DNA from: Oceanobacillus profundus
GTDB lineage: Bacteria; Bacillota; Bacilli; Bacillales; Amphibacillaceae
Direction of reading: 5' to 3'
DNA length: 64,000 bases
Assembly (NCBI RefSeq): GCF_003515705.1
Contig: NZ_QWEH01000003.1
Span: forward strand, 1-64,000
Of this stretch, positions 61,219-64,000 are shown piece after piece. Position numbers and translations under genes: made by a program. The notes under the pieces were generated by a model that did no database searches, was not told the DNA's origin, and saw only the letters and a program-made list of their open reading frames with translations. The first letter of the stretch is position 1; each line of letters begins with the position of its first letter.

Positions 61219-62778
61219 TTAATTCACCTCAACTGTGTTTTCAACCATTACACCATCTAATGACCATGTTTTTGCTTCGGTTATTTCAACTTCTACAATT
61301 TTCCCAATGGATGATCTTGGTCCTTTAAAGTTAACAAGCTTATTTTTTTCTGTATAACCTGCAAGTACATCTGGGTCTTTCTTACTCTCGCCTTCTACAA
61401 GCACTTTAACCGTTTTCCCTTTGTATGTTTTCATAGACTCAGCCGATTGTTTATTAACAAGCTCATTTAACCGATAAAGACGTTGCTTTTTCACTGATTC
61501 TGGCACATCATCTTTTTTCCTTGCTGCTGGTGTACCTTCACGTGGAGAGTAAATATAGGTGTAAGCAGCTTCAAAGCCAACCTCTTCCATTAAGGTCATT
61601 GTCTCTTCAAATTGCTCTTCTGTTTCATTTGGGAAGCCAACAATAATATCAGTTGTCAGTGTTACGTTAGGTATAGCTTTACGTATTTTACGAACTAATT
61701 CCAAATAATCTTCTCTCGTATATTTACGATTCATTTTCTTAAGGATTTCACTGCTTCCAGACTGTACAGGAAGATGAATATGATCCAGTAAATTTCCACC
61801 TTGTGCTAATACTTCAATTAAACGATCATCGAAGTCTCTTGGATGAGAAGTTGTAAAACGCACACGTGGAATATCAATCTTATGAATAGCATTCATTAAA
61901 TCTCCAAGTCCATATTCAATGTCCTCGAAATCTTTTCCATATGCATTTACGTTTTGACCTAGTAATGTTACTTCTTGATAGCCTTGTGCGACTAAATGAC
62001 GCACCTCCTGGATAATATCTTGTGGGCGGCGACTTCTTTCTTTACCACGTGTCATTGGCACAATACAATAGGTACAGAACTTATCACAGCCATACATAAT
62101 GTTTACCCACGCTTTGATCTTACCTTTACGAACCTTTGGAAGGTTTTCAATGACATCTCCCTCTTTGGACCACACTTCAACAATCATTTCTTTTCCAAAG
62201 AGCGCTTCTTTCACTAGCTGTGGTAAACGGTGGATATTATGCGTTCCAAAAATAAGGTCAATATGTTGATGTTTCTTTAAGATTCGATCTACTACAGATT
62301 CTTCCTGAGACATACAACCACAGACCCCTATGATGAGATCAGGTTTTTCTAATTTAAGCGGTTTTAAATGTCCGATTTCACCAAATACTTTATTCTCTGC
62401 ATTTTCACGAATGGCACATGTGTTTAACAAAATAATGTCAGCATCGTTTGTATCGGACGTAGGTTCATAACCCATTTCAGTTAAAATACCAGCCATCACT
62501 TCTGTATCATGTTCATTCATTTGACAACCATAGGTGCGAATTAAAAACTTCTTACCTTTTCCAATAGTAGCTACATCTTCTGGAATAGCAAAATCATAAT
62601 GAATTTGAACGTCTTCATTCCGACGCTTTCTTGCCTTTTTAATATCCGGAGATTGTGGTTCATAACTTGTCTGGAAATATTTTGAGATCATTTCATCACT
62701 TGACGTATTTTTAATTCGTTCTATGTTATTATCTATTGGTATAATTTGAGCTTGTTGTTTTCGTTGTTCTTCGTTCAT
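61219..62778 (-). CDS. miaB: tRNA methylthiotransferase MiaB
   Basis: A 519-residue radical-SAM enzyme that adds methylthio to i6A37 made by MiaA. An N-terminal extension (1-65) is typical of Bacilli. The UPF0004 domain has cysteines in Y-G-C-Q-M-N, N-T-C-A-I-R and C-G-C-M-S; the radical-SAM cluster motif is C-D-K-F-C-T-Y-C; a TRAM domain ends the protein. The ATG at 62778, after a TTG codon and AAAGGAG, is preferred. Confidence 0.97.
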   Translation of the reverse strand: MNEEQRKQQAQIIPIDNNIERIKNTSSDEMISKYFQTSYEPQSPDIKKARKRRNEDVQIHYDFAIPEDVATIGKGKKFLIRTYGCQMNEHDTEVMAGILTEMGYEPTSDTNDADIILLNTCAIRENAENKVFGEIGHLKPLKLEKPDLIIGVCGCMSQEESVVDRILKKHQHIDLIFGTHNIHRLPQLVKEALFGKEMIVEVWSKEGDVIENLPKVRKGKIKAWVNIMYGCDKFCTYCIVPMTRGKERSRRPQDIIQEVRHLVAQGYQEVTLLGQNVNAYGKDFEDIEYGLGDLMNAIHKIDIPRVRFTTSHPRDFDDRLIEVLAQGGNLLDHIHLPVQSGSSEILKKMNRKYTREDYLELVRKIRKAIPNVTLTTDIIVGFPNETEEQFEETMTLMEEVGFEAAYTYIYSPREGTPAARKKDDVPESVKKQRLYRLNELVNKQSAESMKTYKGKTVKVLVEGESKKDPDVLAGYTEKNKLVNFKGPRSSIGKIVEVEITEAKTWSLDGVMVENTVEVN

Positions 62779-62885
62779 CAAGAAACTCCTTTCAGGTCAA
62801 TTTCACATTATGTATAGGTATACAATAGTAAAGTATAAAGCTTCTAACTAAATTTAACAATACTTCTAACTAGAGAGCAAATAAA

Positions 62886-62911
62886 AACCTTCCTACAATA
62901 ATAGGAAGGTT
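62886..62911 (-). terminator. spoVS terminator
   Basis: AACCTTCCTA and TAGGAAGGTT pair perfectly over a 6-base loop, followed by TTTATTT on the minus strand. Confidence 0.9.
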
Positions 62912-62926
62912 GCCAAATTCGTCACA

Positions 62927-63187
62927 TTATCTTGGTTCAACAATTAACTTAATGGCCGTGCGTTCTTCATTGTCAATTAAAATATCCGTAAATGCAGGAA
63001 TACAAATTAAATCCACTCCGCTTGGTGCTACAAACCCTCTTGCAATGGCTACTGCTTTCACAGATTGATTAAGTGCTCCCGCACCTATCGCCTGAATTTC
63101 CGCTGTGCCACGCTCCCTTAAGACATTCGCAAGTGCGCCTGCTACTGAATTTGGATTTGATTTAGCTGAAACTTTTAATACTTCCAT
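62927..63187 (-). CDS. spoVS: Stage V sporulation protein S
   Basis: An 86-residue protein, exactly the family length, with the Alba-like fold and very conserved sequence (M-E-V-L-K-V-S-A-K-S-x-P-N-S-V-A-G-A-L-A). It promotes completion of sporulation. The ATG at 63187 is chosen by GAAGGAGG and conservation. Upstream, GAATAT (63231-63236 complement) with AGGGAATA about 15 bases further resembles a sigma-H promoter, in line with its regulation in B. subtilis. Confidence 0.96.
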   Translation of the reverse strand: MEVLKVSAKSNPNSVAGALANVLRERGTAEIQAIGAGALNQSVKAVAIARGFVAPSGVDLICIPAFTDILIDNEERTAIKLIVEPR

Positions 63188-63291
63188 TACTAGTACCTCC
63201 TTCATGCGCTATTGTAGTTATATTGCTACTATATTCGTGGAGATGTTAGCTTATTCCCTATAATGTATCTAAGTTAGAAGAATTCAATGGA

Positions 63292-64000
63292 TCAACCGAA
63301 AAATGGGTGATCGTCATTGATGATAATTCGTTCTATCTTAGTTGCTTTACCCGAATTATCATCAATTGTAACCACAATTCCATTTAATTGTGTTCTACCC
63401 GACTTTGTAATTTCAAAACGCACTGGAAGTGATGTTAAAAACCGTTTCAACACAGCTTCACGATCCACCCCTAAAATTCCATCATAAGGACCCGTCATCC
63501 CGACATCTGATATATATGCTGTTCCACCTAGTAAAATACGTTCGTCCGCAGTTTGCGTATGTGTGTGTGTTCCAACTACTGCGCTTACTCTTCCGTCTAA
63601 ATACCAGCCCATTGCTTGTTTTTCACTTGTTGCCTCTCCATGAAAATCAACAAAAATAAGATTCGTTCTTTTTTTAGCTTCTTCGATTAATAGATCTGCT
63701 TTTTGAAATGGATCATCAATTGCCGGAAGAAAGGTCCGTCCTTGAAGATTAATAACAGCTACTTCTTTTCCATTTAGATTAATATACACAATCCCTTTTC
63801 CTGGATTATTTTCTGGAAAGTTAGCTGGACGAATCATATTTTTCGCATCATCAATAAATTCAAAGATTTCTTTTTTGTCCCACGTATGGTTACCCAGCGT
63901 AATTACTTGAGCTCCCCATTCTAAGAATTGTTTATAAATCTTTTCTGTTATCCCCTTACCAGAAGCAGCATTTTCGCCGTTGATAATTGTCATATTTGGG
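63292..64000 (-). CDS. ymdB: YmdB phosphodiesterase, 5' end beyond the window
   Basis: The visible 236 codons cover all but about the first 30 residues of this 264-residue metallophosphoesterase, which acts on cyclic nucleotides and affects biofilm and motility choice. Motifs present: N-G-E-N-A-A, G-N-H-T-W-D, D-F-H-G-E-A-T-S-E-K and G-T-H-T-H-T-Q-T. The internal ATG at 63993 lies mid-domain and is not the start: the frame continues open to the edge with P-N before it. Confidence 0.95.
   Translation of the reverse strand, partial: PNMTIINGENAASGKGITEKIYKQFLEWGAQVITLGNHTWDKKEIFEFIDDAKNMIRPANFPENNPGKGIVYINLNGKEVAVINLQGRTFLPAIDDPFQKADLLIEEAKKRTNLIFVDFHGEATSEKQAMGWYLDGRVSAVVGTHTHTQTADERILLGGTAYISDVGMTGPYDGILGVDREAVLKRFLTSLPVRFEITKSGRTQLNGIVVTIDDNSGKATKIERIIINDDHPFFG

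Noticed and set aside
1-64000. CRISPR arrays, rRNA, tRNA genes and insertion sequences
   Set aside because: No regularly spaced short repeats, no rRNA or tRNA structure and no transposase were seen on either strand.

Overview
The window is AT-rich DNA of an endospore-forming Firmicute. SpoVK, CotE and SpoVS, and the order ymdB-spoVS-miaB-ricA-cotE-mutS-mutL-miaA-hfq-spoVK-hflX-ynbB-glnR-glnA, match the Bacillus subtilis chromosome. The general character suggests a Bacillaceae such as the Oceanobacillus/Virgibacillus group; the genus is inference. All chromosomal genes here are on the minus strand.

About 46 kb (roughly 0.6-47.0 kb) is a complete temperate siphovirus prophage lying just beyond the 3' end of glnA. 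From right to left: tyrosine integrase with a LexA-type box (45.6-46.9 kb); a plus-strand lysogeny block with XRE repressor, ImmA-like protease, lipoprotein, coiled-coil Excalibur protein and a small basic protein (42.9-45.6 kb); divergent operators and a Cro-like regulator; antirepressor behind a long structured leader; excisionase-like DUF771 protein and a second small XRE regulator (40.8-42.7 kb); recombination and replication genes (SbcC-like ATPase, RecT, MBL hydrolase, DnaD-like initiator with internal iterons, SSB, RecU; 33-40 kb); an XtrA-like gene, then moron-like cargo (AbiC-like protein and two membrane coiled-coil proteins) around a late-transcription regulator (28-31.6 kb); a ParB-methyltransferase; terminase, portal, capsid, connector, tail tube, frameshifted tail chaperone, 1869-residue tape measure, Dit and tail-tip/fibre genes (4-27 kb); and the lysis cassette (XhlA-like protein, holin, LysM amidase; 0.6-2.1 kb). 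To the left lie a YrhK-like gene and the first codons of another gene, which may be host or cargo. The left attachment site was not identified.

The parts that look least explained are: (1) two nearly identically organised small membrane coiled-coil proteins plus an AbiC-like protein, with duplicated junction sequences suggesting serial cargo insertion beside an xtrA-like gene; (2) a 57-nt plus-strand RNA gene with a near-consensus promoter and terminator inside a minus-strand phage operon, with a weaker second candidate about 200 bp away; (3) a 115-nt leader with 25-nt pairing arms in front of the antirepressor; (4) a RecT / MBL-fold / SbcC-like module with no recognisable RecE or YqaJ exonuclease; (5) a folded element between mutS and mutL; and (6) two independent tandem-repeat arrays in the tape measure. 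Many genes under 60 codons are reported from direct reading of start sites, ribosome binding sites and overlaps.
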